From: Alphaproteobacteria bacterium
Lineage (GTDB): Bacteria > Pseudomonadota > Alphaproteobacteria > Micropepsales > Micropepsaceae
Assembly: GCA_947474645.1 (NCBI GenBank)
Contig: CANJJD010000008.1
Location: 44,334 to 108,333 of the forward strand
DNA: 64,000 bases
Direction: 5' to 3'
The translations under genes and the position numbers were made by a program. The notes under the pieces were generated by a model. It saw only the letters and a program-made list of their open reading frames with translations. It searched no databases and was not told the DNA's origin. Positions 63,956-64,000 of the stretch are shown here, one piece after another (the stretch's first letter is position 1; each line of letters starts with the position of its first letter).

Positions 63956-64000
63956 GTGAGTCCTGAGGGAATTGGTTCTCTACTACGAATAACAAGAGAA
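63956..64000 (+). CDS. start of a possible XRE-type regulator (partial, runs off the window)
   Basis: A GTG with a GGGAG site opens the frame SPEGIGSLLRITRE, which looks like the first helix of a lambda-repressor-like HTH domain. Only 15 codons are visible. Its AT-rich setting just after a tRNA suggests the edge of an integrated element. Confidence 0.4.
   Translation, partial: MSPEGIGSLLRITRE

Overview
The window looks like chromosomal DNA of a GC-rich alphaproteobacterium. Evidence is the GC-rich codon use, a plus-strand ccmE-ccmF-ccmH block, glnD and glnE, DUF1491, DUF2849, DUF934 and DUF1499 proteins, and PleC-like histidine kinases. A Rhizomicrobium/Micropepsaceae-type organism is my guess; the sequence alone does not fix the genus. 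Nearly all of it is housekeeping DNA with tightly packed, often overlapping genes. I see no CRISPR array, rRNA operon or intact insertion sequence.

Layout. 0-9 kb: ilvE, facing a long minus-strand operon glnD-trpS-pteridine-reductase-like SDR-folB-uvrC-pgsA, then a degenerate Cu/Zn-SOD-like protein. 9-12.7 kb: small exported and membrane proteins, a cold-shock gene, a PAS protein, arsC and a ThuA-like protein. 12.7-15.7 kb is the accessory island: an arsC 3' remnant, an AT-rich retron operon (effector then reverse transcriptase, minus strand), and a greB-like gene with a duplicated, recoded 5' end. 15.7-30.5 kb: transglutaminase, second cold-shock gene, exoD, uvrB, yqhA, SYLF protein, MBL hydrolase, omega-aminotransferase, sodB, rhomboid and small regulators. 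31-37.5 kb: two PAS histidine kinases, DUF1491, prfC, and a GIY-YIG gene bracketed by inverted palindromic repeats. 37.6-46 kb: ornithine-type decarboxylase, Spy-like His-rich protein, sulfite reductase cluster, MHS-family transporter and an NMT1/SsuA-type ABC importer. 46-54 kb: PBP1A, cysteine-cluster protein, uncharacterised proteins and the ccm block. 54-64 kb: degP with a two-component system, glnE, a polyamine-type ABC transporter (potB-potC-potA) without its binding protein, and tRNA-Gly(GCC). Beyond the tRNA the DNA turns AT-rich and an apparent XRE-type regulator begins at the window edge.

The most interesting system is the retron at about 12.8-15.0 kb. The reverse transcriptase carries all the motifs expected of a retron enzyme plus an unusual N-terminal winged-helix-like extension. 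The upstream effector resembles the St85-type nucleoside-deoxyribosyltransferase-like family, but its reading frame is broken at a run of seven A residues; adding one A joins two frames into a complete domain of about 181 residues. Next to it, greB has a leader ORF that repeats GreB residues 1-23 exactly while 13 of the 23 codons differ synonymously. That pattern suggests repeated insertion and repair of this locus by mobile DNA.
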